Virus record (IMG/VR): IMGVR_UViG_3300013132_000048
Coordinates: 1 to 64,000 of that record
Reading direction: 5' to 3' (one strand)
Origin: a virus
DNA: 64,000 nucleotides
The translations under genes and the position numbers were made by a program. The first letter of the stretch is position 1. Every line of letters starts with the position of its first letter. Positions 38,920 to 47,785 of this stretch are shown here, in pieces. Below the pieces are notes generated by a model that saw nothing but the letters and a program-made list of their open reading frames with translations, was not told the origin of the DNA and searched no databases.

Positions 38920-38949
38920 GAAAAAGCCCAGTAAAATGGGCTTTTTTTA
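38920..38949 (+). terminator. Intrinsic (rho-independent) terminator
   Basis: A perfect hairpin with arms AAAAGCCCA and TGGGCTTTT around a GTAAAA loop is followed by a run of T. It lies 8 bases after the stop of the 92-aa gene and 18 bases before the exonuclease start. It is one of two clear terminators in the window and separates the resolvase-to-SbcDC unit from the exonuclease-helicase unit. Confidence 0.85.
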
Positions 38950-38966
38950 TTTTTATAGGATATATA

Positions 38967-39962
38967 ATGGAAAAAAGACCCATAATCTTAATTGATGGTT
39001 TTAATTTTTTTTTACGCCATTTTATGGCAAATGAAGAAATAAATGACAAAGGAGAGCCTATAGGCGGAGTTATTGGATTCTTAAAAGGAATCAATATCTT
39101 TTTAGAAAAATTTTCTCCACAAAAAATTATTGTCATTTGGGAAGCCGGTGGACCTTCTCCGAGAAGAAAAAGAATATATTCAGAATATAAATCTAATCGT
39201 GGAAAAGTAAAAGAATTTACAAAATATAAATCTGGTACAGGCGACATGAAGGATGTCCTCAGATTAGATGAAGAAACAAAAGTAAATCAACTTTTATTGT
39301 TATCAAAATTGTTAAAAACAACACCAATTCATCAAATTTTTGTTTCAGAAACAGAATGTGATGATATTATTGGATATTTGATTCGAGGGAAATTAGCAAA
39401 TGAAAAAGCTAAAAAAATAATAGTATCCTCAGATAAAGACTTTATTCAACTTTTAGATGATATTTCTGTAGAAATATATGATCCAGCAACTAAATCTTTG
39501 GTAAACGAAGAAAAAGTATTGGAAAAATATTCTATTTCACCTAAAAATTTCTGCTTGGCAAAAACTCTAGTAGGAGACGAGAGTGATAATATAAAGGGTA
39601 TTATGGGAGCAGGATGGAAAACTGTAGCAAAAAGATTTCCAGTTCTTTCAGAAAAAAATAAAGATGTAATGATTTCTGATTTATTAGAAATCTCAAAACT
39701 AAATTTAAACTCTAAAAAGCAAATTAAAATATATAATGATGTTCTTATTAATGAAGAATTAATAAAAAGAAATTGGAGTTTAATGTACCTCAATATATCT
39801 ACATTATCAGCCAGTCAAATCAATAAAATTGATAACACGATAGATAGCCAAGAATATAAAATGGATAAATTGTCATTCATAAAAATTTTACTAGAGGCAG
39901 GTGTTTCCACTAATTTAGACATAGATGGGTTTTGTTCAGATTTAAGAAATTTATTACATTAA
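38967..39962 (+). CDS. 5'-3' exonuclease / flap nuclease (RNase H, FEN-type)
   Basis: A 331-aa protein of the FEN/T4 RNase H type. Visible motifs are ILIDGFNFFLRHF at the N-terminus, ETECDDIIGYL, IIVSSDKDFIQLLDD, and LVGDESDNIKGIMGAGWKT, which combines metal-binding acids with the helix-three-turn-helix. It would remove RNA primers and flaps. Length fits the family (T4 Rnh is 305 aa). AGGAT upstream of the ATG is a good ribosome site. It begins just after the terminator, so its promoter is probably within or before the short gap. The family-A polymerase at 59089 lacks such a domain, so this is a likely partner. Confidence 0.8.
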   Translation: MEKRPIILIDGFNFFLRHFMANEEINDKGEPIGGVIGFLKGINIFLEKFSPQKIIVIWEAGGPSPRRKRIYSEYKSNRGKVKEFTKYKSGTGDMKDVLRLDEETKVNQLLLLSKLLKTTPIHQIFVSETECDDIIGYLIRGKLANEKAKKIIVSSDKDFIQLLDDISVEIYDPATKSLVNEEKVLEKYSISPKNFCLAKTLVGDESDNIKGIMGAGWKTVAKRFPVLSEKNKDVMISDLLEISKLNLNSKKQIKIYNDVLINEELIKRNWSLMYLNISTLSASQINKIDNTIDSQEYKMDKLSFIKILLEAGVSTNLDIDGFCSDLRNLLH

Positions 39963-40030
39963 ATTGAAGAATAGTTTATTCAACATTTCTAATGTGTTAG
40001 GTTCGAAGAAGTTCCTCAACTGGAGTAGTT

Positions 40031-41485
40031 ATGAATACAATGAGTGCAGTAGCAGAGAAACAAATTTTTGAAAAAGAAATTCAGCAGCAGCAACAACAAC
40101 AGCAGAGCAAAGTTTTCTCTTTTGATAGAAGCTTTCAAGAAAAAATTGTACAAGCTTGCCTTGTAGATCGGTTATGGGCTTCGCAATTTTCAGAAGTCCT
40201 AGATGTAAATTACTTTCAATTCCCATATCTTAAGCTTATAGCTTTTGAATATTTTCAATATCACAACAAATATAAGGAATTTCCTTCTTTTGAATTATTG
40301 CTTAATATTCTTAAAGATAAATTGAAATCAGACAAAGATTCTCTCTTACGAGAACAAATCAAGTCTTTTCTTGTTAAAGTAAAAGACAATGAAGATCTAG
40401 GAGATTTGGGATATGTTAAAGATAAGTCTCTAGACTTTTGTAAAAAAGTAGGATTACAGAAAGCCCTAGAACAATCAGTAGACCTTCTTGAAACGGAAAA
40501 ATACGAAAAGATCGTTGATCTTATTAAAAATGCTATTACCGCTGGCAATAGCAATACACCAGGACTAGATCTATTCTCTGATGTTGATGCTAGATATAGT
40601 GAAACATTCCGTAAAACAGTAGCTACCGGAGTAATGGAGTTAGATCAACGAAAAATTCTTAATGGCGGCTTAGGAGCTGGTGAATTAGGTGTAGTTATTG
40701 CTCCGACCGGTGCAGGTAAAACACATGTATTAGTTCATTTGGGTGCTCAAGCATTAAAACAATGCAAAAATGTTTTATATTATAGCTATGAATTAAATGA
40801 AAGAGCAATAGGCGTTCGTTTTGATTCTCATCTTTTAGAAATAAACTCTACAGATTGTTACGAACAAAGAGAGAGAATTAAAAAGTTTTATGAAGAAAAT
40901 TCAGAGAATCTTGGAAGATTAAAAGTGAAATATTATCCAACTGGTTCCGCTACTGTAAATACAATAAGATCACATGTGGAAAAATTAGGAGTACAAGAAA
41001 AATTTCGACCAGATTTAATCATTATTGATTATGCTGGTATTATGCGTTCAACAGAAAAATATGAACTTCTTCGTCTTGAATTAAAAAAGGTGTACGAAGA
41101 ATTGCGTTCTCTAGCAAATGAACTTGATGTTCCAATTTGGACAGCCTCTCAATCAAATAAAGAGGGTGCCGATAAAGATGTAGTTGATTTAACAAATATG
41201 GCAGAAGCTTATGGACAAGCTCACGTAGCAGATTTCATTCTTGGTCTTTCAAGAAAATCTGCCGATAAATCAACTGGATATGGAAATATTTTTGTTGCTA
41301 AAAATCGTGCAGGCATGGATGGTGTCAAATATCATATTCATCTTGATACTGGAAAATCATTACTTAGAGTAATAACAGAAGATGAAATCAGAAATATTTC
41401 TACCGAAGAGGAAGATGTGTCAGAAGATTCTATGAAATTCCTAAGAAGAAGATTTAAGGAAATGCAAAGAAAAAATGATCGTTGA
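40031..41485 (+). CDS. Replicative DNA helicase, DnaB/gp41-like
   Basis: A 484-aa protein with a RecA-fold helicase core: Walker A APTGAGKTH at about 224-232, YYSYELNERAIG, Walker B LIIIDYAGIM near 328-337, and WTASQSNKEG (motif H3-like). The N-terminal 200 residues are helical as in DnaB N-domains. After the start MNTMSAVAEK an eight-glutamine tract encoded by CAG/CAA repeats is present, which is unusual. A GGAG lies 5 bases before the ATG. It would unwind the fork together with the primase at 33857. T4 gp41 is 475 aa, so the length matches. Confidence 0.8.
   Translation: MNTMSAVAEKQIFEKEIQQQQQQQQSKVFSFDRSFQEKIVQACLVDRLWASQFSEVLDVNYFQFPYLKLIAFEYFQYHNKYKEFPSFELLLNILKDKLKSDKDSLLREQIKSFLVKVKDNEDLGDLGYVKDKSLDFCKKVGLQKALEQSVDLLETEKYEKIVDLIKNAITAGNSNTPGLDLFSDVDARYSETFRKTVATGVMELDQRKILNGGLGAGELGVVIAPTGAGKTHVLVHLGAQALKQCKNVLYYSYELNERAIGVRFDSHLLEINSTDCYEQRERIKKFYEENSENLGRLKVKYYPTGSATVNTIRSHVEKLGVQEKFRPDLIIIDYAGIMRSTEKYELLRLELKKVYEELRSLANELDVPIWTASQSNKEGADKDVVDLTNMAEAYGQAHVADFILGLSRKSADKSTGYGNIFVAKNRAGMDGVKYHIHLDTGKSLLRVITEDEIRNISTEEEDVSEDSMKFLRRRFKEMQRKNDR
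40082..40105 (+). repeat. CAR trinucleotide tract coding for eight glutamines
   Basis: Eight in-frame CAG/CAA codons in the order CAG x3, CAA x3, CAG x2 encode polyglutamine at the helicase N-terminus. Such a tract is rare in phage proteins and may vary in length between isolates by slippage. It lies outside the helicase core, in a likely disordered tail. Confidence 0.8.
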
Positions 41486-41533
41486 AAGAAATTCAATAAT
41501 TAAAATTTAATAATCAGACAAATTAGGTGAGAT

Positions 41534-42514
41534 ATGGCTCTATTAGAACGCAGATTAAATTATAAACCCTTTTTATATCCAGAAAGTTATAACTACTGGC
41601 TTAAGCAACAGCAAGCGCATTGGCTTTCTTCTGAGGTTACTCTTAATCAAGACCTTCTTGATTGGAATATGAACCTTACGCCCTCAGAGAAGTCTATTAT
41701 TGGTGGCATTCTAAAGGGATTTACTCAAACCGAAATATTCGTAAATGATTATTGGTCTAATAAGGTAGGTCGTTGGTTCCAGCATCCAGAAGTTGTTATG
41801 GCTGCTACAACTATGGCTTCCTTTGAAACCATCCATACACAAGCTTATTCTCTACTTGATGAAACCCTTGGATTTGCTGATTATGAAGCATTTCTTGCGG
41901 AACCAACCATCAAAGCCAAGATTGATCGTCTTGTAGAAACTGGTAATATTGATACAGCCAATATGACAACAGAGAAAAAGATGGTAATGGCTAAATCTCT
42001 TGCTGTATTCTCTGCATTTACGGAAGGCGTTTCTCTTTTCTCTTCATTTGCTGTCCTTTTGCATTTCTCTCGTTATAATAAAATGAAAGGTATGAGCCAG
42101 ATTGTCACATGGAGCATTAAGGATGAAACTCTGCATTCAGAATTTGGCTGCTATCTTTTTAGAAAGTTTATAGAAGAAAATCCTGAAATCTGGAACGATG
42201 AGTTTAAGAAAGAAATCTACCAAGCAGCAAGAGATACTGTAGCTTTAGAAGATAACTTTATTGATAATGTATTTCAACATGGAGATATTGAGGGTCTTAC
42301 AAAGGAAGATTTAAAGGATTTCATTAGACACCGCACAAACATGCAACTTGGTAAGCTCGGTTTAAAACAAAACTGGAAGAATGTAGACAAGGAAGCATTG
42401 AAACGTATGGAATGGTTTGATGCTATTGGCGCTGGAGTCAGACTTGATGATTTCTTTAGCGTTAAACCAACGGACTATAGTAAAGGTGTTGTAAACTTTG
42501 ATGAAATGTTTTAA
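41534..42514 (+). CDS. nrdB: Ribonucleotide reductase class I, beta subunit
   Basis: A 326-aa diiron-radical subunit. Metal ligands can be matched to the family: Glu67 (TQTE), Glu98 and His101 (ETIH), Glu164 (FTEG), Glu198 and His201 (DETLH). Tyr105 stands where the radical tyrosine is expected, seven residues after Glu98. The first ligand is Glu where E. coli NrdB has Asp84. The protein ends with FDEMF, a plausible tail for binding the alpha subunit. AGGTGAG precedes the ATG. It lies 75 bases before nrdA and supplies the radical for reduction of ribonucleotides to deoxyribonucleotides. Confidence 0.85.
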   Translation: MALLERRLNYKPFLYPESYNYWLKQQQAHWLSSEVTLNQDLLDWNMNLTPSEKSIIGGILKGFTQTEIFVNDYWSNKVGRWFQHPEVVMAATTMASFETIHTQAYSLLDETLGFADYEAFLAEPTIKAKIDRLVETGNIDTANMTTEKKMVMAKSLAVFSAFTEGVSLFSSFAVLLHFSRYNKMKGMSQIVTWSIKDETLHSEFGCYLFRKFIEENPEIWNDEFKKEIYQAARDTVALEDNFIDNVFQHGDIEGLTKEDLKDFIRHRTNMQLGKLGLKQNWKNVDKEALKRMEWFDAIGAGVRLDDFFSVKPTDYSKGVVNFDEMF

Positions 42515-42589
42515 TTAAGAGAAGTTTATTTTCATTTATTTTATGTGCTATTGTGTGTTTAAGATAAGGTGTCAATTTTAGAGGATTAT

Positions 42590-45500
42590 ATGAAGACATT
42601 AGAACAATTAAAAGCAGAAGGGGAAGCCCCAAGCTGGCTAACGAGCGATGCATTCCAGACTTTGAATGGCGGCTACCTTTGGAATGATGAAACTCCAAAG
42701 GCTATGTATCGCCGTGTAGCTACGAGCGTAGCCCTTTCTCTTAAGAAGCCAGAACTTGCAGATAAGTTCTTTGATATCATGTGGAAAAACTGGCTATGCC
42801 CTTCTACTCCAGTTTTATGTAACGCAGGAACAACTAGAGGATTACCTATAAGTTGCTTAACTGGAGATTCTTGGGTCAATACAAAATCCGGGGGAAAACA
42901 GATTAAAGATATCCAGATTGGAGAACTTGTTCTTACTCACAAGGGTCGTTGGCGTAGAGTTATTTCAAAAACTTCACAACAATCTAAAGATCCAATTTAT
43001 GTTCTTAAAGTTCGGACAAGAATGACTCCTATTAAAATAACAGGGAATCATTTAGTTCTAACGAATTTAGGTTGGATACGTGTCGATGAACTTAATCCAT
43101 CTAAACATTGGATTGCCGTTAATAAAGATATTGAATTTGAGGAAAAAAATCACATTATTTCATTGAAAGAATATTGTTCATATTCATATAAAGAGCACAA
43201 TGGAAAAATTTGTAAAATTCAAGAAACAAAATCAAAAAAGAAGCGAGATATCCTAAAAGAACAAATTGTATCATCTCATTCACAGCCATATGCAAATATA
43301 CCTGTTGACGAAGAAGTGGCTTGGGCTCTTGGATTATGGTTTGCAGAAGGAAGCAGATCGCAGAATCATAAAAAACTAGCGACTGGCATACGAATTACGA
43401 TAGGTTCAGATGAAGAACATTATGCAAAACGTTTTCTTGACATAATGAAAGAAAAATTTAATTTAAATGGAAATTATTATTTTTCCGAAAGACCAAACCC
43501 AAATAAACCTGGATATATGAATTCCTGGATCTCTGTAAATGTGAACGGAAGATTAATAGGAGAATTCTTTGATAAAGAATTTGGAATTGGCTGCAAGAAT
43601 AAGCAAATTCCTGAATGGATTACTGCTTTACCAAAACCAATTTTAAAATCGTTTGTTCAAGGAGTTTTAGATGGAGATGGAAGTCGTAGTGCATCTGGAA
43701 CTGATAAAATTACATTAGCAAATGGACCAATGATATTGGGACTGTATAATTCTTTATTGAAGCTTAATATTCCTTGTTCGCTACAAATGCAGACAAAAGC
43801 ATCTAAGCTTTCAAAAGATTCTTTTGTTTATACGATTGACATGTATAATGGATATGACATGTCAAAGGCAAGAAAAAGACCATCTGTAGGTATTCAATTT
43901 GAAAACAATCTTTATGCACCAATAGCAAGTTTGGTAAAAACTGATATGAAAGAAGAAGTATTTGATATTGGAGTCGAAGAAGACCATTCTTTTTCAGTGA
44001 GTGGAGTCGTTGTACACAATTGTTTTTCATCATACATGGCTGATGATACCTATGAGATCCTTGAAACCCTACAGGAAGTAGCAATGCTATCCAAGTATGG
44101 TGGTGGAACGGCTATACACGTTAATGATGTTCGTGCTAAAGGTGCTCCAATCTCTAAGGGTGGACATTCAGATGGTGTAGTTCCATTCCTTAAAATGGCA
44201 GATAGCGTTATTCTTGGCATATCTCAAGGTTCTACCCGCAGGGGGGCGTGTGCTGCATACATTGATATTGAACATGGCGATTTTGATGAGTTTTTACAAT
44301 CCCGCAGACCTACGGGAGACGTTAACAGACAATGTCTTAATCTTCATCATGGTGTATGTGTTTCTAATGCGTTTATAGACAAGGTAAAGGCTGGAGATGT
44401 AGAAGCCCGGAGACGTTGGAAAGAGCTGATTAAGAGCCGTGTAGAGACAGGAGAACCCTATGTTTTCTTTACGGACAATGCTAATGATCAAGCGCCGCCT
44501 GTATTAAAAGAAACCGGTATTAAACTTAAAGGTTCAAACCTTTGTGTAACGGGAGATCAATTAGTTGTAACTTCTAAAGGATTACGTAGTGTTCTTGATC
44601 TTGTCAATTCTGGAGAAGAATTAACTTTGTTTGATGGAACTAAGACAGTAAATGCTTCTCCCATGAAGTTAATAGAAAAAAATGTCCCTGTTTATCGTAT
44701 TACTACAAAAACTGGTCGAACACATGATGTTACGTCATATCACAAAATAAAAACAACTCGTGGAATGATTGCGTGTGAAGAACTAAAAGCTGGAGATAAA
44801 ATTTTTGTTCAACGTAAGGAAGGCTTGTTTGGAAATGCTCATAAACCAGAGTTAGCATTCTTACTAGGACTTTATCATGCAGACGGTACACAGACAGACA
44901 AATGTGTATATATTGATATCTGGGAAAATGATTTTAAGCTTCGTTCAGAGATAGAAGAAGCGGTAAAAAAAGTTTACACACAAGAGAATTGGCTTCAATA
45001 CGATGTTAAAAATCAAACCGGCAAAATTGTTGGCAAAAGGAAAGCAAAAATTCCAACTTTCATAAGGCAAAATACCGGTACGTCAAGCGTTCAAAAACTT
45101 CGTCTTGGGTCATCTAATTTAAAAAAATTTGGTTTTAAAAAAGGTGTAATACCAGACTGGATTTATCAAGGTGATAAAGAAACCATTTCTCAATATCTTA
45201 GAGGCTTATATATTGCAGATGGAACAATCAATGTTTCTAAATCGTATGGAAATCCTCTATATCTTTCATTAGTTTCAATTGATCGTGATTTTCTTGGAAA
45301 AATACAAATAATTCTTTCTAATCTTGGTATTGAATCAAAAGTATATTCATTGAGAAAAGCGGGTAAAAGTTTACTTCCTGATGGGAAGGGCGGGAACAAA
45401 TATTACGACACAAAAGAATGTTGGCGTTTAAATATTAGCAATAAAACCGATGCAATAAAGTTTGATAAGCTTACAGGATTTCTCACGTATAAAGGAAAAT

Positions 45501-46570
45501 CTATTCAAGAAAGAAAATATAGAGATAATACCCAAAAAAATGATGAAGTAATTTCAGTAACTTATTTGAATAATCAAGATGTGTATTGTACAACGGTTGA
45601 TTCAAAAGAACATGTTTGGGTTTGTAATTCTTTTATAACTTCAAATTGTTCCGAAATCTTCCTTCCAACAGACAAGGATCATACATTCGTTTGTTGCCTA
45701 TCTTCCCTTAATCTTGCAAGATGGGATGAATGGAAAGACACGGACACGGTTCAACTATCCGTATGGTTCCTTGATGGTATAATGGAAGAGTTTATCCAGA
45801 AGGCATCCGGTCTTCGTGGTTTTGAAAGAGCTTTGAGATTTGCTACAAAATCCCGTGCTCTTGGACTTGGTGTTCTCGGTCTACACTCATACTTCCAAAA
45901 GAATATGATTGCTTTTGATAGCCTACAAGCTTATCTCCAGAATAAGATTATATTCAAGAAGATTAGAGAAGAAGCTGAGTTAGCAACATCAGCCCTTGCT
46001 GCTGAATATGGTGAACCAGAGTGGTGTAAGGGTCATGGCAGAAGAAATGCTACCCTTATGGCTATAGCTCCTACTGTATCTAACTCCCTTATTGCTTCTA
46101 ACGTATCCCAAGGTATTGAGCCATGGATTGCTAATGCATTTGCCCAAAAGAGTGCAAAAGGAACATTCGTAAGAAGAAATCCAGAACTTGAGAAGCTTCT
46201 TAAGAGCATTGGACAGGATACAGACGAAGTTTGGGGTTCAATCCTAAAGAATGATGGCTCGGTTCAACAGTTAGAATGCTTAACCGCTGAACAGAAGGAA
46301 GTATTCCTTACCGCAAGAGAGTTAAATCAGTTTGCCATCGTTAAGTTGGCGGCTGAAAGACAGAAGTTTGTTGATCAAGGTCAAAGCATCAATATCTTCT
46401 TCCCAGCTAACAGCGATCCAAAGTATATCAATCAAGTTCATTTGGAAGCTGCTAATAGCGGATTAAAGAGCCTATATTATCTCCGTTCCACATCTGTTCT
46501 TAAAGCTGAACAGAACAGTAATGCGGTATATAAGAGAGAACTAACAGAATGCACTTGGTGCGAAGGATGA
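42590..46570 (+). CDS. nrdA: Ribonucleotide reductase class I, alpha subunit, with two inteins
   Basis: The precursor is 1326 aa from ATG 42590 (GAGG 5 bases upstream); an in-frame GTG at 42569 is less likely. Removing inteins at 42854-44020 and 44543-45646 gives a 569-aa enzyme in three pieces of 88, 174 and 307 aa. The extein Cys after intein 1 (CFSSYMADD) corresponds to the substrate-reducing cysteine, and the Cys after intein 2 (CSEIFLP) to the thiyl-radical cysteine with its Glu; HTFVCCLSSLNLA holds the second redox cysteine and the end CTWCEG the tail pair. Only 88 residues precede the first catalytic Cys, so the ATP-cone and part of the usual N-terminal domain are absent. Adjacent to nrdB, with which it acts. 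Confidence 0.85.
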   Translation: MKTLEQLKAEGEAPSWLTSDAFQTLNGGYLWNDETPKAMYRRVATSVALSLKKPELADKFFDIMWKNWLCPSTPVLCNAGTTRGLPISCLTGDSWVNTKSGGKQIKDIQIGELVLTHKGRWRRVISKTSQQSKDPIYVLKVRTRMTPIKITGNHLVLTNLGWIRVDELNPSKHWIAVNKDIEFEEKNHIISLKEYCSYSYKEHNGKICKIQETKSKKKRDILKEQIVSSHSQPYANIPVDEEVAWALGLWFAEGSRSQNHKKLATGIRITIGSDEEHYAKRFLDIMKEKFNLNGNYYFSERPNPNKPGYMNSWISVNVNGRLIGEFFDKEFGIGCKNKQIPEWITALPKPILKSFVQGVLDGDGSRSASGTDKITLANGPMILGLYNSLLKLNIPCSLQMQTKASKLSKDSFVYTIDMYNGYDMSKARKRPSVGIQFENNLYAPIASLVKTDMKEEVFDIGVEEDHSFSVSGVVVHNCFSSYMADDTYEILETLQEVAMLSKYGGGTAIHVNDVRAKGAPISKGGHSDGVVPFLKMADSVILGISQGSTRRGACAAYIDIEHGDFDEFLQSRRPTGDVNRQCLNLHHGVCVSNAFIDKVKAGDVEARRRWKELIKSRVETGEPYVFFTDNANDQAPPVLKETGIKLKGSNLCVTGDQLVVTSKGLRSVLDLVNSGEELTLFDGTKTVNASPMKLIEKNVPVYRITTKTGRTHDVTSYHKIKTTRGMIACEELKAGDKIFVQRKEGLFGNAHKPELAFLLGLYHADGTQTDKCVYIDIWENDFKLRSEIEEAVKKVYTQENWLQYDVKNQTGKIVGKRKAKIPTFIRQNTGTSSVQKLRLGSSNLKKFGFKKGVIPDWIYQGDKETISQYLRGLYIADGTINVSKSYGNPLYLSLVSIDRDFLGKIQIILSNLGIESKVYSLRKAGKSLLPDGKGGNKYYDTKECWRLNISNKTDAIKFDKLTGFLTYKGKSIQERKYRDNTQKNDEVISVTYLNNQDVYCTTVDSKEHVWVCNSFITSNCSEIFLPTDKDHTFVCCLSSLNLARWDEWKDTDTVQLSVWFLDGIMEEFIQKASGLRGFERALRFATKSRALGLGVLGLHSYFQKNMIAFDSLQAYLQNKIIFKKIREEAELATSALAAEYGEPEWCKGHGRRNATLMAIAPTVSNSLIASNVSQGIEPWIANAFAQKSAKGTFVRRNPELEKLLKSIGQDTDEVWGSILKNDGSVQQLECLTAEQKEVFLTARELNQFAIVKLAAERQKFVDQGQSINIFFPANSDPKYINQVHLEAANSGLKSLYYLRSTSVLKAEQNSNAVYKRELTECTWCEG
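42854..44020 (+). mobile_element. NrdA intein 1 with LAGLIDADG endonuclease
   Basis: 389 residues inserted between Ser and the first catalytic Cys of NrdA. Splicing signs are an N-terminal Cys in CLTGDSWV, a block B with ITGNHLVL, and the end VVVHN directly before Cys (His-Asn plus Cys +1). The two LAGLIDADG-type motifs are ALGLWFAEGSR (about 43326-43358) and FVQGVLDGDGS (about 43654-43686), the arrangement of a homing endonuclease. Splicing must occur to form the active site. The intein looks more AT-rich than its exteins, in line with separate origin. Confidence 0.9.
44543..45646 (+). mobile_element. NrdA intein 2 with LAGLIDADG endonuclease
   Basis: 368 residues inserted in Asn-Leu-Cys of the thiyl-radical site. 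The N-terminal Cys is in CVTGDQLVV, block B contains VTSYHKI, and the C-terminus is VCNSFITSN before Cys +1. The penultimate residue is Ser instead of the usual His, a variation known to be tolerated in some inteins. LAGLIDADG-type motifs are FLLGLYHADGT (about 44858-44890) and YLRGLYIADGT (about 45194-45226). It is a different intein from number 1 by sequence. Confidence 0.9.
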
Positions 46571-46588
46571 AAGATAATATATATTGAT

Positions 46589-47086
46589 ATGTCAGATATT
46601 ATCTTTGAAGCAAAACGTTTACAAAATTTGGCGGGTCTTTTAATTGAAGAAACTCGAAATATTTCTTATACGGCAATTGTTTTATATAAAGATTCACATC
46701 TTAAATTAATTTCTTCTCTTGAAGATTTAATTCCAAAAGATTGGAAAATTGTTGCTCATCATGTAACTATCAACATGAAATCATTTGCAGGAGATATAAA
46801 ATTGCTAAACTCCAATCACCTAGTGGAAGTTAATTCATTTGTAATAAATGATAAAGTTTGTGCATGTGGAGTTAAAATAATAACTGGCATTATAAGTGAA
46901 AATGATAATCCGCACATAACATTGGCAATTAACAAAGCTGCTGATGCAAAAGCCAAAGATTCTAACAATAAAAAACTTTGGGAAAATGCAAAAACAATAA
47001 ATTCTCTTATACTAGAAGGTAAATTAGTTGAAGTAGCTAAGGGAGAAAGTTTTTTTGCAGAAAATTATCCTACTGCTGAAACATGA
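46589..47086 (+). CDS. 2H phosphoesterase-like protein (RNA-repair type)
   Basis: A 165-aa protein with two H-x-T motifs in the expected spacing: HHVTINM (His58-Val-Thr60) and PHITLAI (His109-Ile-Thr111). Preceding it, YTAIVLYKDSHLKL fits the first strand and helix of 2H phosphoesterase domains such as those in tRNA ligases and cyclic phosphodiesterases. Likely substrates are RNA 2',3'-cyclic phosphates or small cyclic nucleotides; the sequence cannot decide. It follows nrdA by 18 bases. Together with the CCA-adding enzyme at 56983 it may serve tRNA repair (inference). Confidence 0.65.
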   Translation: MSDIIFEAKRLQNLAGLLIEETRNISYTAIVLYKDSHLKLISSLEDLIPKDWKIVAHHVTINMKSFAGDIKLLNSNHLVEVNSFVINDKVCACGVKIITGIISENDNPHITLAINKAADAKAKDSNNKKLWENAKTINSLILEGKLVEVAKGESFFAENYPTAET

Positions 47087-47095
47087 AAGGTAAAT

Positions 47096-47782
47096 ATGAC
47101 AATAAGACTAATAGACCTAAGAGCCCAACAAACAAATCCATTTCCCAGAAAAAAGAGTTCTGATGGAAAGGTAATAAACACATCCAAGGTTGTCAAAGGT
47201 AAGACTTTGGTTCGTGATCCAAAATCAATAACCGGTATTGGTATTCACCAAACAGCCTGCGTATTTGGACCATTAAATGATAGAGAAAAGGCTTATAAAC
47301 GTGCTAGCGGTATACCAGCACATGTTACAGCCTTTAGAGATGGTGTATATGTAGCTGCGGCACCATTAGATTGGTTTCTATATCATGGAAATGAGCTTAA
47401 CTCATTTAGTCTTGGATTAGAGTGCGAAGGACATTATCCAGGCTTACTAGACGACCCTAAGACGCCCATTAGAGAAGATATTAAGACAACCTGGGGCGGC
47501 ACCCCAACACCATTAGATGATAAGGCTATAGAGACGTTTAGAGCCGCCCTTAAGTGGTTGGTAGATAATGGTAGAGCCGCCGGTATGCCAATAGAATATA
47601 TCTGGGCACATAGACAATCAAATGGTCAAAAGCCTTCAGATCCTGGTATGGGTATATGGCAAAAGGTTGTATTGGAATATGGTGTTCCTGTATTGGGATT
47701 AAAGACACAACCAGAGAAGGCGTGGCGAGATGGTAAACCAATCCCAACAAATTGGGAAACTGGTGGTGTAGGCAAGTATTGA
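47096..47782 (+). CDS. N-acetylmuramoyl-L-alanine amidase, endolysin
   Basis: A 228-aa protein of the Amidase_2/PGRP type. Likely zinc ligands are His51 in GIGIHQTA, His172 in IWAHRQS and Asp182 in KPSDPG; FSLGLECEG matches the core strand. It would cut the amide bond between muramic acid and L-alanine of peptidoglycan and release progeny. No signal peptide, transmembrane segment or cell-wall-binding domain is seen, so export would need a holin. The next gene encodes a small membrane protein. AAAGGT gives a good ribosome site. Confidence 0.75.
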   Translation: MTIRLIDLRAQQTNPFPRKKSSDGKVINTSKVVKGKTLVRDPKSITGIGIHQTACVFGPLNDREKAYKRASGIPAHVTAFRDGVYVAAAPLDWFLYHGNELNSFSLGLECEGHYPGLLDDPKTPIREDIKTTWGGTPTPLDDKAIETFRAALKWLVDNGRAAGMPIEYIWAHRQSNGQKPSDPGMGIWQKVVLEYGVPVLGLKTQPEKAWRDGKPIPTNWETGGVGKY

Positions 47783-47785
47783 TTT

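Noticed and set aside
42569-42589. GTG start for nrdA
   Set aside because: The AAGG abuts the GTG directly, whereas ATG 42590 has GAGG at a 5-base spacing.
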